64,000 bases of DNA from assembly GCF_025717045.1 (NCBI RefSeq), contig NZ_JAOVZN010000004.1:62001-126000 (forward strand), written 5' to 3'. This DNA comes from Flavobacterium sp. SH_e. Lineage in GTDB: Bacteria; Bacteroidota; Bacteroidia; Flavobacteriales; Flavobacteriaceae. Both the position numbers and the translations under genes were made by a program. The notes under the pieces were generated by a model. It saw nothing but the letters and a program-made list of their open reading frames with translations. It made no database searches and was not told where the DNA came from. Each line of letters opens with the position of its first letter. Position 1 is the first letter of the stretch. This document shows, in pieces, positions 17,701-26,870 of the stretch.

Positions 17701-18390
17701 CTAGTGTTTAAGCATTGCTCTGCTGTATTGAACACCAATTCCGTAAGAACCGCCAAATCTTTGAACTAAATCTGTAACAGCTGTATACGTTTCCGATCTT
17801 CCCCAGTCGCGCTGCAATTCTAATAAATACTGCATTGACGTAATTGGTCTTGCTCCAGCCTGAACCATGCGAGTTACCGCCTGATTGTGAGCTTCGTCTG
17901 TTACATCCCCGCTTGCGTCAGTGATTACATAGACAGTATAGCCGTCATTTATAGCTGATAGCGCAGGTCCTACAATACAGACAGAAGTCCATAAACCGCC
18001 CATTACAATGGTTTTGTTTCCTTTGCTTACTACCTCTTTGTAAGCATTGGCATCTTCCCAGAAATTCATAGTACTTCTGTCAAAATATTTGGTGCTTGAT
18101 TTAGGATAAAATTCCTGAACTTCAGGAAAAACGGGACCACTGAAAGACTCTTCTGCTACTGTTGTAATTACTGTAGCTACTTTAAAAATCTTTGATGCTC
18201 CTGCAACCATTCCTGTATTTGTTCGCAGCTGATCTACAGGAATATTGCCTACTGAGAATGCCATCTGACCTTCATGATCCACTAAAACCAATGTGTGATT
18301 TTTAGGAGTCAATAATTGCGGACTTGGTTTTTGTGCAAATGCAGTTAGAGATGACAATACAACTGCTGCTGTTAAGAGTAACTTTTTCAT
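17701..18390 (-). CDS. Secreted isochorismatase-like (YcaC-type) hydrolase
   Basis: 229 residues beginning with a signal peptide (MKKLLLTAAVVLSSLTAFAQ), so the mature enzyme is periplasmic, which is uncommon for this family. The isochorismatase-like fold shows Asp38 in LVLVDHEGQM and the catalytic cysteine Cys138 in GGLWTSVCIVGPALSA. The usual lysine of the triad cannot be assigned with confidence. The closest recognisable group is YcaC-like hydrolases of unknown substrate. It lies between a DoxX gene and an alpha/beta hydrolase in the operon starting at 22000, with 89- and 113-base gaps. Confidence 0.85.
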   Translation of the reverse strand: MKKLLLTAAVVLSSLTAFAQKPSPQLLTPKNHTLVLVDHEGQMAFSVGNIPVDQLRTNTGMVAGASKIFKVATVITTVAEESFSGPVFPEVQEFYPKSSTKYFDRSTMNFWEDANAYKEVVSKGNKTIVMGGLWTSVCIVGPALSAINDGYTVYVITDASGDVTDEAHNQAVTRMVQAGARPITSMQYLLELQRDWGRSETYTAVTDLVQRFGGSYGIGVQYSRAMLKH

Positions 18391-18479
18391 AATAGTTGAG
18401 ATTTATTGATTAATTTAATTGGATTGAGAAATAATTTCTTGGATAGATTTAAAGTATTCCAAAGCATTGATGAATACTG

Positions 18480-19454
18480 TTATTTAATTTTTTTACTCAA
18501 AAAATTTATAATAAGCTTTGAAACTTCTGAGTAGTGTTCTTCTAAGGCAAAATGGCCTCCGTTTACGAAATGAATTTCTGCACTTGGATTATCTTTCTTA
18601 TAAGCATTTGCTCCTGGTGCTGTAAAAAACTGGTCATTTTTACCCCAAATAACCAGCATAGGCGGTTGATATTTTGCAAAATACTGATGCCATTTTTCAT
18701 ATAGTGCGATATTGGATCCGTAATCGCGAAAAAGTGCCAGCTGTATAACGTCATTTCCAGCTCGATCCAAATAATACTGATCAACGATATAGCTTTCTGG
18801 TGCCACGTTTTCAGAATTTTCAGCGCCTGTTAGATACTGCCATTTTGTAGCATCAAGCATCAGGAAAAAACGTGCTGCCTTTTCTGTTTCAGTATTTTGA
18901 TTTTCGATGTATGCTGTAAGAGGTTTTAAAATTTCGCCTAAGCCTTCAACGTAAGCATTTGCATTTTGAATTATAAATGATTGAATCAGTTCAGGTCGTC
19001 TCGTTGCTATCCTCAAACCGACAGGTCCTCCATAATCCTGAATATAAAAACTCGCTTTCTTAATTTTCAGTTTATCTATGAAGTGCTCTATCGTAACTGA
19101 TAAGTTGTCAAATGTATATTGATACTTCTCTGGAGTTGGAGCACTGCTTTGTCCAAAACCCGGATAATCAGGAGCAATAACGTGATAATTGCCAGCCAGC
19201 TCGGTCATCAGATTTCGATACATATGAGAAGAAGACGGAAACCCGTGCAATAGGATAATTGTAGGCTTTGCTATTTCTCCCGCTTCACGGTAAAATATAT
19301 TTAAACCGTCAACAAGTATTGTTTTGTATTGAACAGGATTGTAAATAATATTATTTTTTACCTTTCCATTTTGCTCCGCAGAAAACTTTGCATACAACTT
19401 AAATTGATTGACACTCACTATCGTCAGCATCAATAGGATAATTTTTATTTTCAT
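18480..19454 (-). CDS. Secreted alpha/beta hydrolase with Asp nucleophile (haloalkane dehalogenase / epoxide hydrolase type)
   Basis: 324 residues with a signal-like N-terminus. The oxyanion-hole region is LLHGFPSSSHMYRNLM. The nucleophile elbow reads YIQDYGGPVG, placing an aspartate (Asp140) where serine hydrolases have Ser. The C-terminal catalytic histidine is in GGHFALEEH. An Asp nucleophile is the hallmark of haloalkane dehalogenases and epoxide hydrolases. Two cytoplasmic paralogues with the same elbow lie at 31026 and 31940 in a different operon under the same type of promoter. The natural substrate is unknown; halogenated or epoxide compounds are possible. Confidence 0.86.
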   Translation of the reverse strand: MKIKIILLMLTIVSVNQFKLYAKFSAEQNGKVKNNIIYNPVQYKTILVDGLNIFYREAGEIAKPTIILLHGFPSSSHMYRNLMTELAGNYHVIAPDYPGFGQSSAPTPEKYQYTFDNLSVTIEHFIDKLKIKKASFYIQDYGGPVGLRIATRRPELIQSFIIQNANAYVEGLGEILKPLTAYIENQNTETEKAARFFLMLDATKWQYLTGAENSENVAPESYIVDQYYLDRAGNDVIQLALFRDYGSNIALYEKWHQYFAKYQPPMLVIWGKNDQFFTAPGANAYKKDNPSAEIHFVNGGHFALEEHYSEVSKLIINFLSKKIK

Positions 19455-19496
19455 TTTATGATATTATTTAGATGCATTTAATGCTTTAGAAATATC

Positions 19497-21293
19497 TTAT
19501 TTTTGATAACCTCCATAAAAATTGACAGGTGACCAGTCAGGAATTGCTTTTTCTGATGCAGGTCCCAATTTTGAAAACTCTTTATCTCCAAAGACTACAT
19601 TTCCTCCTACTACTGTTAATACAGCTGATAAATCTTTTATTTGGCTTTCTTCAATAGTGAAATAATCATCAGATAGAAGGATAAAATCGGCAAACATTCC
19701 TTTTTCTAAAGTGCCTTTGACATTTTCTTCTTTGGATACCCAAGCACTGCCTTTGGTATATAAGAATAAAGCTTCTTGACGGCTAAGCAGGTTATCAGGA
19801 GCACTTAATTGCATTCCTCCCACAGTTTTACCAGAAACCATCCAGTATAAAGCAGGCCACGGATTATAACTGGCAACTCTTGTCCCGTCGGTTCCTGCTC
19901 CTACAGGAATTCCCATTTTGATCATTAATTTTAAAGGCGGTGCATATTTAGCTTTGGCCGCTCCGTACCTTTCAACAAAATATTCTCCTGCGTAAGCCAT
20001 TCTAGACTGAATAGCAATTCCTCCATTAAGTGCTTTTATTCTTTTCAGCTGTGGTTCTGTAACTGTTTCTGCGTGATCAAACAGCCATCTTTCCTTTGCT
20101 AATTTCCCATTAGTTTCTTTATTGACTTCTTCGATAACATCTAATAAATTAGCAATGGTTTCACCATAAGTGGCATGAATTCTGAACGGCCATCCGCTAT
20201 CGACATGCAGGCGGATTACTTTCTTAATATCATTTCTCCACGATGGTCTATCTTCGAGCATAGGCTGCGGTGCCAAGAAATTTTCAAAGTCACCTGCGCT
20301 CCATGTCAGGAATTCTCCTCCTCCTTCTAATTCGTATCCATGTTCCAAATGAATTTCTCCATTGTGACCTACTTTATTTGATTTTATCCAATTTTGAAAT
20401 TCTTCGAATTCACTTCCTTTATTTTGAGGAAATAAATAATAAGACAATCTTATTGGCATTTTTCCCTGATCTGCAAGTTTTTTTGTAGCATCATAATCCT
20501 TCGGAAACACATGTCCTCCACCTCCGGCATCGATACCGCTGGTGATACCAAAGCGATTCAATTCTCTATAAAATTGTCTGGTTGAATTAGACATTTGCTC
20601 TTCAGTCATGGAAGGAAGCGCTCCAATACCCGCATAAAGTATCGTCGGATTCGGTTCTGCGAGAAACACTCCTGTCAGTTTACCATCTGGACCTTTTTCA
20701 TACGAGCTTCCTTCGGGCGGTTTCGTATTTTCGTCAATTTTAAGAGCTTTTAAACCGCTTTTATTCATCCAAGCTCTGCTGTAAAGAAATAATACAAAGG
20801 CGGGAACATCACCTGTTGCCTCATTAATTTCCTGAACGGTGGGGAATCTTTTTTCTTCAAATTGAAAAGGACTCCATCCTCCTACGACACGTACCCACTG
20901 CCCTTTTGGAGTTCTTGCTGCCTGTTCTTTTAGCATTTGCAATGCTTTTTTTAAAGACTTGACACCATCCCATCTTAATTCGGCATTATAAAAACGTCCG
21001 CCTCTCGTGAGATGCAAATGAGAATCATTCAATCCCGGAATAACTGTCCTTCCATTAGCATCAATAACTTTGGTCTGTTCTCCTTTGAGTTTTAGCATTT
21101 CCTCATTCGTTCCAAATGCTAACACTTTTCCTTTTTTTACTGCTATTGCTTCTGCAATTATGCTGTTCTTGTCCATAATGGCTATTTTACCATTGGTCAC
21201 AATTAAATCGGCTGCAGTCAAATTTTCTTTTTTCTCCTTTTGACAGGAAATAAATAGTATTATGATCAATACTGAATATAAAATTTTTCTCAT
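19497..21293 (-). CDS. Amidohydrolase family 3 lipoprotein (YtcJ-like)
   Basis: 598 residues. The N-terminus MRKILYSVLIIILFISCQ is a lipoprotein signal with Cys17, so the enzyme is probably membrane-anchored outside the cytoplasm. Metal-binding landmarks of the amidohydrolase superfamily are present: VIPGLNDSHLHLTRGG near the start, LEHGYELEGGGEF in the middle, LFDHAETVTEPQL, and GAGTDGTRVASYNPW near the end. The subfamily (YtcJ/NfdA-like) hydrolyses N-substituted formamides, amides or imines; the exact substrate is unclear. The gene follows the hydrolase at 21311 after 17 bases and is surely co-transcribed with it. Confidence 0.88.
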   Translation of the reverse strand: MRKILYSVLIIILFISCQKEKKENLTAADLIVTNGKIAIMDKNSIIAEAIAVKKGKVLAFGTNEEMLKLKGEQTKVIDANGRTVIPGLNDSHLHLTRGGRFYNAELRWDGVKSLKKALQMLKEQAARTPKGQWVRVVGGWSPFQFEEKRFPTVQEINEATGDVPAFVLFLYSRAWMNKSGLKALKIDENTKPPEGSSYEKGPDGKLTGVFLAEPNPTILYAGIGALPSMTEEQMSNSTRQFYRELNRFGITSGIDAGGGGHVFPKDYDATKKLADQGKMPIRLSYYLFPQNKGSEFEEFQNWIKSNKVGHNGEIHLEHGYELEGGGEFLTWSAGDFENFLAPQPMLEDRPSWRNDIKKVIRLHVDSGWPFRIHATYGETIANLLDVIEEVNKETNGKLAKERWLFDHAETVTEPQLKRIKALNGGIAIQSRMAYAGEYFVERYGAAKAKYAPPLKLMIKMGIPVGAGTDGTRVASYNPWPALYWMVSGKTVGGMQLSAPDNLLSRQEALFLYTKGSAWVSKEENVKGTLEKGMFADFILLSDDYFTIEESQIKDLSAVLTVVGGNVVFGDKEFSKLGPASEKAIPDWSPVNFYGGYQK

Positions 21294-21310
21294 TTTGCTT
21301 TTTTTTTATA

Positions 21311-22000
21311 TTATGATGAGTGTAGAGAAGCTTTAACAATTACCTCAGCTACAGCTTCAGGTTGCGATATATAAATGGCATGGCTTCCCTTTACGTAAGT
21401 AGCAGCTGTTTTAGAACGTTTGTACATTGCTTCCTGAATTTCGGGCGGGATACTTTTGTCCTCGGTCGCAATTACAGCATAAGAAGGTCTTGATTTCCAC
21501 GCTGCTTTTTTAATTGGTGTTACAAATCCTTTAGCATAAAAAGCACCTTGTGAAGCAAACATAAAATCTGCATCTTCTGCACTTATATCAGCACATATTC
21601 CCATATGATATTTATCTTTATCATAGTAGATAATACCATTTTCATCTGCAGGCAAAACTCCATTCTCTGGTGTTGGCGGAGCAGTTTTCAACCATTGCAA
21701 AGCTGTTTCTCCATCTCCAGGCTGAAATGCCGCCACATAAACTAAAGCTGCCACATTTTGATGGTTACCAGCTTCGGTAATAATTGCTCCACCATAGGAA
21801 TGACCAACAAGAACAGCGCTTTCGTCAATTTTGTCTAAAGCAATATTTACAACTTGAACACCATCTTCTAACGATGTTAATGGATTATGAACCACTGTTA
21901 TATTATATCCTTTAGCTTTGAGAATATCATATATACCTCGCCATCCTGAACCATCTGCAAATGCACCATGAACAAGGACTATATTTTTGATTATATTCAT
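21311..22000 (-). CDS. Alpha/beta hydrolase (EstC/hydroxynitrile-lyase-like), first gene of the 22000 operon
   Basis: 229 residues, cytoplasmic (no signal peptide). The first strand reads IVLVHGAFADGSGWRGIYD, the nucleophile elbow is LVGHSYGGAI with Ser68, and the C-terminal histidine is in KGSHAIYISQP. This matches small serine alpha/beta hydrolases often annotated as esterases or salicylate-esterase-like. It is similar to the exported protein at 22322, which belongs to the next operon upstream. A 137-base leader separates its start from the -7 box of the shared promoter element at 22137, so it is the first gene of that transcription unit. Confidence 0.86.
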   Translation of the reverse strand: MNIIKNIVLVHGAFADGSGWRGIYDILKAKGYNITVVHNPLTSLEDGVQVVNIALDKIDESAVLVGHSYGGAIITEAGNHQNVAALVYVAAFQPGDGETALQWLKTAPPTPENGVLPADENGIIYYDKDKYHMGICADISAEDADFMFASQGAFYAKGFVTPIKKAAWKSRPSYAVIATEDKSIPPEIQEAMYKRSKTAATYVKGSHAIYISQPEAVAEVIVKASLHSS

Positions 22001-22136
22001 ATTGTTTTATTTTAAATATTCAAACACTTGTTTTTTTTGCAGTTTTAAGACCTTAGAAATATTATGACAACTTTTGATTAGAAAATTTTGAGAGTTATTA
22101 AAGCTTCACAAACTGACTTTGATATTATTGTTGAAG

Positions 22137-22206
22137 CAAAATTACACCCAATGAAGAGCTTCTTTTCTGTGAATAATTCACTATAAATTATAAAAAACTA
22201 AGATTT
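22137..22206 (-). promoter_or_regulatory. Shared 70-bp promoter/operator element, copy driving the 22000 operon
   Basis: On the minus strand a perfect -7 box TAATTTTG (22137-22144) is preceded, 32 bases further up, by the near-perfect inverted repeat GTGAATAATTCAC (22169-22181), then ATTATAA (22187-22193) and AAGATTT (22200-22206). No -33 TTTG is present; the inverted repeat lies just upstream of where it should be, as expected for an activator-dependent promoter. The copy at 33373 matches at every block with the same spacing. Confidence 0.75.
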
Positions 22207-22262
22207 CAAAAACTTCGATGCTTAATCTCATTAAAAACAATCTGAAAGACTGATAAATACGG

Positions 22263-22303
22263 TATAAAAAACTTCTGCTAATCATTAATGCAACTAGCAG
22301 AAG
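22263..22303 (-). terminator. Terminator after the 25880-22322 operon
   Basis: Arms CTTCTGCTA (22272-22280) and TAGCAGAAG (22295-22303) pair perfectly; read on the minus strand, a T-run follows. It lies 19 bases after the stop of the gene at 22322. It therefore separates that transcription unit from the one starting at 22000. Confidence 0.82.
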
Positions 22304-22321
22304 CTTAATAGTTACTGCAAT

Positions 22322-23116
22322 TTATTTTGCTTCCTCACTTAATATAGAAGCGACCACAGCTGGCTGTGAGAAAAAAGGAGTATGACTGGTTGGCAAAGAA
22401 TATGTTCTGGTTACATTAGCTCCTTTTGCCATACTTTTTTGCAGTGTAAGCCCTATTGCATGATCATATTCCGTAAAAATATACACCTTGTTTATCTTTC
22501 CAAAATTGGCAGCAGTTAGTGTAACTGGAGTTGCTAAAGGCCCTAATGGTTCAGCTTTAAAGTTAGCAACTAGCCTTTCAGCAGTTTTACTTGGCGCGTC
22601 TGCTGCGAAGAAATCTAAAATCCCATTTTTGGCAATTCCAACTACTCCTGCTTTTTCATCTGGCTGTATGTATTGTCCTATGTGAGTTTCTTTATCTGCA
22701 GCTGAAATAGAGAAAAGACTTTCTCCATTATTTGGCAGAAATGCGCAAAGGTAAATCAGTTTTTTAATCTGTCCCGGAATTTGCTCTGCGGTCTCACTGA
22801 CCACCATTCCGCCAAAACTATGGCCAACAAGAGTTACATTTTTTCTTGTTCCGATTGCTTTTTTGACCGTGTCAACATATCCTTGTAGCGTTAGAGATGA
22901 GACAGGTGTCTGGTCATCTCCATGTCCTGGCAGATTTACTACTATTACTTCATTGCCACTTTTTTTAAGTGATGCTTCAACATCCTTAAAATCCTTAGCC
23001 GATGACCATGCACCATGAACAATAACAATTGTGCTTGGATTAGCTGTATTAGCCTGAAGCGGTGCTCCGATAGCAGTCATTAAAATAATTGCTGCTGTTG
23101 TAATTGATTTTCTCAT
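22322..23116 (-). CDS. Secreted serine alpha/beta hydrolase
   Basis: 264 residues with a signal peptide ending near GAPLQANTA, so it should act in the periplasm. The core is IVIVHGAWSSAKDFKDVEAS, the nucleophile elbow LVGHSFGGMVV has Ser100, and the catalytic histidine is in TSHTPFFSQP. It resembles the cytoplasmic hydrolase at 21311 and probably shares a substrate class (small esters or lactones). It is the last gene before the terminator at 22263; the porin gene lies 115 bases upstream. Confidence 0.85.
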   Translation of the reverse strand: MRKSITTAAIILMTAIGAPLQANTANPSTIVIVHGAWSSAKDFKDVEASLKKSGNEVIVVNLPGHGDDQTPVSSLTLQGYVDTVKKAIGTRKNVTLVGHSFGGMVVSETAEQIPGQIKKLIYLCAFLPNNGESLFSISAADKETHIGQYIQPDEKAGVVGIAKNGILDFFAADAPSKTAERLVANFKAEPLGPLATPVTLTAANFGKINKVYIFTEYDHAIGLTLQKSMAKGANVTRTYSLPTSHTPFFSQPAVVASILSEEAK

Positions 23117-23231
23117 TTTTTAAAATTTTTATAGTTAAATTAAATGCTCATTTATTAGTGATTTCTTTATGAATTGATCTACTATTTTTAGCTAACGTTC
23201 TATGGCTATCAATTAAAGAACAAAAGGTATT

Positions 23232-24578
23232 TTATAAGATTAAGGTTAAAGTTGCCGCTGTAAACAACATGTCTTTGCCATTACTGACATCCTTAATAAA
23301 ATTGCCGCTTTTAAACCATGTTCCTTCAATAGTAAAAATCAGGTATTTATTAAATTCATAATTAAATGAAGCCCCCAGCTGATTCCCTATTTTTTTTGAA
23401 TTTGAACCTGAGCTGTCAAATAATATTGAAACGTTTGGCTGGTATATGGCGTCGCTTGATGAGGCTCTCCAAAACACATCATAATCCATATTAAAAAATA
23501 GTTTTCGTGTTAACTGACATTCCAGAAATGGGTGCACATCAATTAAGTTGGAAGGCCCGATTAAGGAAGCTAAACCAAAATATGCTCCACGCGGGAAAAG
23601 CGGATTAAATGTTTCTAATGATTGATCTGTTTGTATTTTGTCTCCTGATATATATTCTGCTTTTAAACCTACTTTCTGTATTGACTTTTTTATATTGTAA
23701 CTGTAATAATTATTGGCTGAAAATGTCCATGCCTTAATATTTTTCCTTTCAAATCTTCCAAATTGATAGGCTGCTTCTATATCATAAAACCAATTGGATT
23801 GATTTCCAAAAATTCTAAACCCTGCCGTATTTCTATTTTCCGATCCTGAAAATGTATTGAATGTGCTTTCCGATTTCTGAAGGTTAAGGAGATATATTTC
23901 TACGTTATTCACATATTTAATTTCTCTCAAAAGTGAATAGAAACCAATAAGTTTAGTATCATCGTCAATTTTATCGTTGAAATTTCCGAATCTATTTTTT
24001 ACATGATAACTGTAAAAGGCATCCGCAGAAAAATTCTTTTTGTTGAAGGTGATTTTCATAGCATCAAATGCCTGTCTGCTATTTGGTCCTTCGCGCACTG
24101 AAATCAATCTTTGCGATCCATAATACAATTCCTGCCTTCCTATTCTAAATTTTATACTTCGAAAATTAACGTCAATAAACAGCTGATGGAGATCTAAAGG
24201 ATTTTCTTCAATCGGATTCGGATTTTCTCTGCTGATCGCAACGCTGCTTTGCAGCTGACTAAATAATCGAAATGAGTTGCCTACTTTTAAATCACCATAA
24301 AAGAGAGTTCTGTTGAGTAGAAAACCATTATTATCCTTCAAGTTTTCATCCCAATTTTCATTTTCAAAATATTGATATTGAGTCCTGTTTTCGGCTCCAA
24401 AAAAAAGAAATGACTGAGACTTTTTCGATATTGTAATCTGTTTGGCTTTATAATACAAACTCTGATTTGTACTGTCTATTGAAATGACATCATTATATCG
24501 TAAAAACTTGAATTCATTTATCTGCTGCGAATACAAAACGGAATGGAATGCTGCCATAATAAGAATATATTTTTTCAC
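23232..24578 (-). CDS. Alginate-export-family outer membrane beta-barrel protein
   Basis: 448 residues with an N-terminal signal peptide (ending near FHSVLYSQ). The chain consists of alternating amphipathic strands and ends in LTLIL. The landmarks LFSQLQSSVAISRENP, FRIGRQELYYGSQRLISVREGPN and RQAFDAMKITF match the family of AlgE-like porins, which in Bacteroidetes usually function as general porins for organic solutes rather than alginate. It provides a plausible outer-membrane entry route for the substrates of the surrounding periplasmic hydrolases. Confidence 0.83.
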   Translation of the reverse strand: MKKYILIMAAFHSVLYSQQINEFKFLRYNDVISIDSTNQSLYYKAKQITISKKSQSFLFFGAENRTQYQYFENENWDENLKDNNGFLLNRTLFYGDLKVGNSFRLFSQLQSSVAISRENPNPIEENPLDLHQLFIDVNFRSIKFRIGRQELYYGSQRLISVREGPNSRQAFDAMKITFNKKNFSADAFYSYHVKNRFGNFNDKIDDDTKLIGFYSLLREIKYVNNVEIYLLNLQKSESTFNTFSGSENRNTAGFRIFGNQSNWFYDIEAAYQFGRFERKNIKAWTFSANNYYSYNIKKSIQKVGLKAEYISGDKIQTDQSLETFNPLFPRGAYFGLASLIGPSNLIDVHPFLECQLTRKLFFNMDYDVFWRASSSDAIYQPNVSILFDSSGSNSKKIGNQLGASFNYEFNKYLIFTIEGTWFKSGNFIKDVSNGKDMLFTAATLTLIL

Positions 24579-24660
24579 TCTTTTTAATTTATTTTAATCA
24601 GCATACAAAAGGTTTAGAATCACATTCAATTCCGAACATTAGAAATTGCGCATCAAATAG

Positions 24661-25110
24661 TTATAGATCTTTTTTAATAAAAATTTTGTCCGCTGCAAAT
24701 TTACCGCCTCCCAAAATGAGCAATGCAAGAGCCATTCCAATCCATAGAATAAAATATTCATAGCCTTCTCCTTTTAGAGTTCCAAACCAATTCATAAAGA
24801 ATCCGTTTTTAAAATGAGTTGTCACGATCATCCCAACAGGAAGAGCCACATACGCAGCAGCGATGACTCTTGTTCCCAATCCTGCTATTAGCGCGAATGC
24901 CCCAACAGTTTCAAGCATAATTACTAAAAAACCAATAATCCAAGGCATTCCCACAGATTCTGTGAAGAAAAGCATCGTTTTAGAAAATCCGAAGCCGCCA
25001 TACCATCCCAACAATTTTTGCATGCCATGCATCAGGACAACAGAACCTAGAATCAGCCTTAAAATTAAAGGCGCATACGATTCGCTTGTATCAAATAATT
25101 TATTTTTCAT
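24661..25110 (-). CDS. DoxX-family membrane protein
   Basis: 149 residues with four membrane helices and the typical DoxX start (APLILRLILGSVVLMHGMQK), followed by WIIGFLVIMLETVGAFALIA and a final helix ILWIGMALALLILGGGKFA. It is more typical of the DoxX core family than the copy at 17144. DoxX proteins are inner-membrane and redox-associated. It is the third gene in the operon starting at 25880, with an 11-base gap to the preceding gene, so it is co-transcribed with two small unknown proteins and the downstream porin and hydrolase. Confidence 0.88.
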   Translation of the reverse strand: MKNKLFDTSESYAPLILRLILGSVVLMHGMQKLLGWYGGFGFSKTMLFFTESVGMPWIIGFLVIMLETVGAFALIAGLGTRVIAAAYVALPVGMIVTTHFKNGFFMNWFGTLKGEGYEYFILWIGMALALLILGGGKFAADKIFIKKDL

Positions 25111-25121
25111 GATGTTTTTAA

Positions 25122-25529
25122 TTAAAATTCAGGTTCAGTAGCCAGCTTCTTAAAACTAAAAAATGCTGCTATTCGTGATTTAATATTTTTCAAATCCAAA
25201 AATGAAGATTGAGCTTTTACTTTTAAAAGACCAGTATTCTGTTCTTCTCGGATGGTTTGTCCCAGGAGAAATGAACCTCCAGAAAAAACGGAATTTTCTA
25301 TACCGTACAAATTTTCAATTTCGCGGTCTAATGAGACAACATAATGCCCTTCTTCTGAGATTTGAAAATTGTAATCATAATTTTCGATCACTTTTCTAAG
25401 TATCGCATTATTTGTTTCCTCAAAATTGGGGTTAATGGTGACTTCCTCTTTAGTATCTGGATAAATGCCTGTTTGAAAATCTTGTGCAAATTCATTTTCA
25501 AAAGGCATAAAGTTTATTGTTAAATCCAT
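25122..25529 (-). CDS. Small conserved-looking protein of unknown function
   Basis: 135 residues, no signal peptide and no membrane helix. I do not recognise the family. The sequence is acidic in the first half (PDTKEEVTINPNFEETNNAI) and contains a possible beta-rich middle (GHYVVSLDREIENLYGIENS), then a basic C-terminal quarter (KNIKSRIAAFFSFKK). It is second in the operon starting at 25880, between a 99-residue protein and DoxX with gaps of 51 and 11 bases, so it is almost certainly a real expressed gene. Its function may relate to the DoxX partner. Confidence 0.65.
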   Translation of the reverse strand: MDLTINFMPFENEFAQDFQTGIYPDTKEEVTINPNFEETNNAILRKVIENYDYNFQISEEGHYVVSLDREIENLYGIENSVFSGGSFLLGQTIREEQNTGLLKVKAQSSFLDLKNIKSRIAAFFSFKKLATEPEF

Positions 25530-25580
25530 ATTTTTTATTTTTTGATTAATTACCTTATTTTATTTAGGATCTAGAAACAC

Positions 25581-25880
25581 TTATCTTATTTGCAGTTTTT
25601 GAATCATTGCCGCATTCAAATTATCACTATAAGCTCCATAAGCATCTACCAATAATCCTTTAACACCACTCTGGGTGCGAATGGCGTAGAGTATCGATGA
25701 ATCATCTGGGTTAGAATCACCTTCAAATCGATAAAAAGCGTCCACATGGAACTCATTTGCTTCAAAAGTTTGGTTTAATGTTTTACAGTTTAATGTCGAG
25801 TTGCTGAGATTAAAATCAAACGTATATCCTTCAGCTTGTTTTGTGTTAATTGCTTCTGTGAGCGTATCGTAATTTGTCAT
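25581..25880 (-). CDS. Small cytoplasmic protein, first gene of the 25880 operon
   Basis: 99 residues with the pattern YDTLTEAINTKQAEGYTFDF near the start, then FHVDAFYRFEGDSNPDDSSI and GVKGLLVDAYGAYSDNLNAA. I recall a Bacteroidetes family of about 100 residues with these motifs, often labelled phosphoribosylpyrophosphate synthetase, but no PRPP-binding loop is visible and that name looks unfounded. It is the first gene of the transcription unit driven by the promoter element at 26032, with a 150-base leader. Confidence 0.7.
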   Translation of the reverse strand: MTNYDTLTEAINTKQAEGYTFDFNLSNSTLNCKTLNQTFEANEFHVDAFYRFEGDSNPDDSSILYAIRTQSGVKGLLVDAYGAYSDNLNAAMIQKLQIR

Positions 25881-26031
25881 TTTTTAGATTCTTTTAGTTG
25901 GTTATAATTTTCAGATCTTCAGATTTAATTATCGTCTGCTCTGTCTCATGTTTCTATACTTTGAAATACTCTTTAGTCTGTAAACTTTTATTCTTCTAAA
26001 TTGTAATCAACAGATTTTCTTTTCGTTAGAA

Positions 26032-26101
26032 CAAAATTAATTCTAAGTACAGCTTCAAATCCTATGGAAAAGTTGTGAAGAATTATAAATATTAAAGATT
26101 T
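26032..26101 (-). promoter_or_regulatory. Shared 70-bp promoter/operator element, copy driving the 25880 operon
   Basis: The minus-strand -7 box TAATTTTG (26032-26039) is perfect. ATTATAA (26082-26088) and AAGATTT (26095-26101) are at exactly the same distances as in the copies at 22137 and 33373. The inverted-repeat position holds a weaker match (ATGGAAAAGTTGT, 26064-26076), and a second GTGAA lies 11 bases further up at 26075, one helical turn away. A TetR gene starts divergently 91 bases to the right. Confidence 0.65.
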
Positions 26102-26140
26102 CACCATACACTATAAATTTTGCCACTTAAATTTTTTTTC

Positions 26141-26170
26141 TTTGAATTTGAAATAAAATATCTAATTTTG
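26141..26170 (+). promoter_or_regulatory. Promoter of the TetR gene
   Basis: A TTTG at 26141-26144 and TAATTTTG at 26163-26170 are 18 bases apart and match the Bacteroidetes -33/-7 consensus. The ATG follows 22 bases downstream. Confidence 0.65.
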
Positions 26171-26192
26171 TATTAAATACTACAGAAATAAA

Positions 26193-26774
26193 ATGCGAGG
26201 CAGACCATCAATATTTAATGAAGAAGAACTTTTAAAAAAAGCCCAGATTTTATTTTGGGAAAAAGGCTTCACTCCCACTTCACTTGAAGATCTCCTGGAG
26301 GCCATGCAAATTGGAAGTGGCAGTTTTTATAATACCTTCAAAGGCGGAAAAAAAGAACTTTTTTCTAAAGCACTTCAATTGCGACGAAATGATTTAAATC
26401 ATTTCAAACAGCAGCTTATGGAAAGCGAATCACCTATTGATCTGATAAAAGACTTTTTTCGATCTCTCGCCGAAGCGGAAAAAAACAGCCATTTAATGGG
26501 GTGCCTGATTGTGAACACCATCATCGAAATGAGTTTTGTTGATCAGAAATTTCAAGATGATGCCTTGAACGTCTTAAAAGAAATGGAGCAGATGTATATT
26601 TGGGCAATTGAAAAAGCACAGAAAGAAGGCAGATTGCAGAGCAAAACCCATCCAGAAATTCTTGCGAGATATCTCGTTACATTTTGGAGCGGACTAAATG
26701 TTTTAAGAAGAATGTATCCAGACAATGCAATCCTCAAAACTCAAATAGAAATGCAGCTTAGCATCATTAGCTAA
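26193..26774 (+). CDS. TetR-family transcriptional regulator
   Basis: 193 residues. The N-terminal helix-turn-helix is typical (FNEEELLKKAQILFWEKGF, then TSLEDLLEAMQIGSGSFYNT and F/KKELFSKAL). The C-terminal ligand-binding part resembles regulators with the landmark HLMGCLIVNT. TetR proteins mostly repress neighbouring genes until a small molecule binds. It is divergent from the operon starting at 25880, whose AraC-type element lies 91 bases away, so it may repress that operon or the rightward genes at 26871. Confidence 0.9.
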   Translation: MRGRPSIFNEEELLKKAQILFWEKGFTPTSLEDLLEAMQIGSGSFYNTFKGGKKELFSKALQLRRNDLNHFKQQLMESESPIDLIKDFFRSLAEAEKNSHLMGCLIVNTIIEMSFVDQKFQDDALNVLKEMEQMYIWAIEKAQKEGRLQSKTHPEILARYLVTFWSGLNVLRRMYPDNAILKTQIEMQLSIIS

Positions 26775-26870
26775 GCCTTTTTTTTATCCATTTTTGTATC
26801 ATTCAACACAAAATTAAATTTTAAACATTTTAAAGCATATATTACTGATTACTAATTTAAAACAATATTC

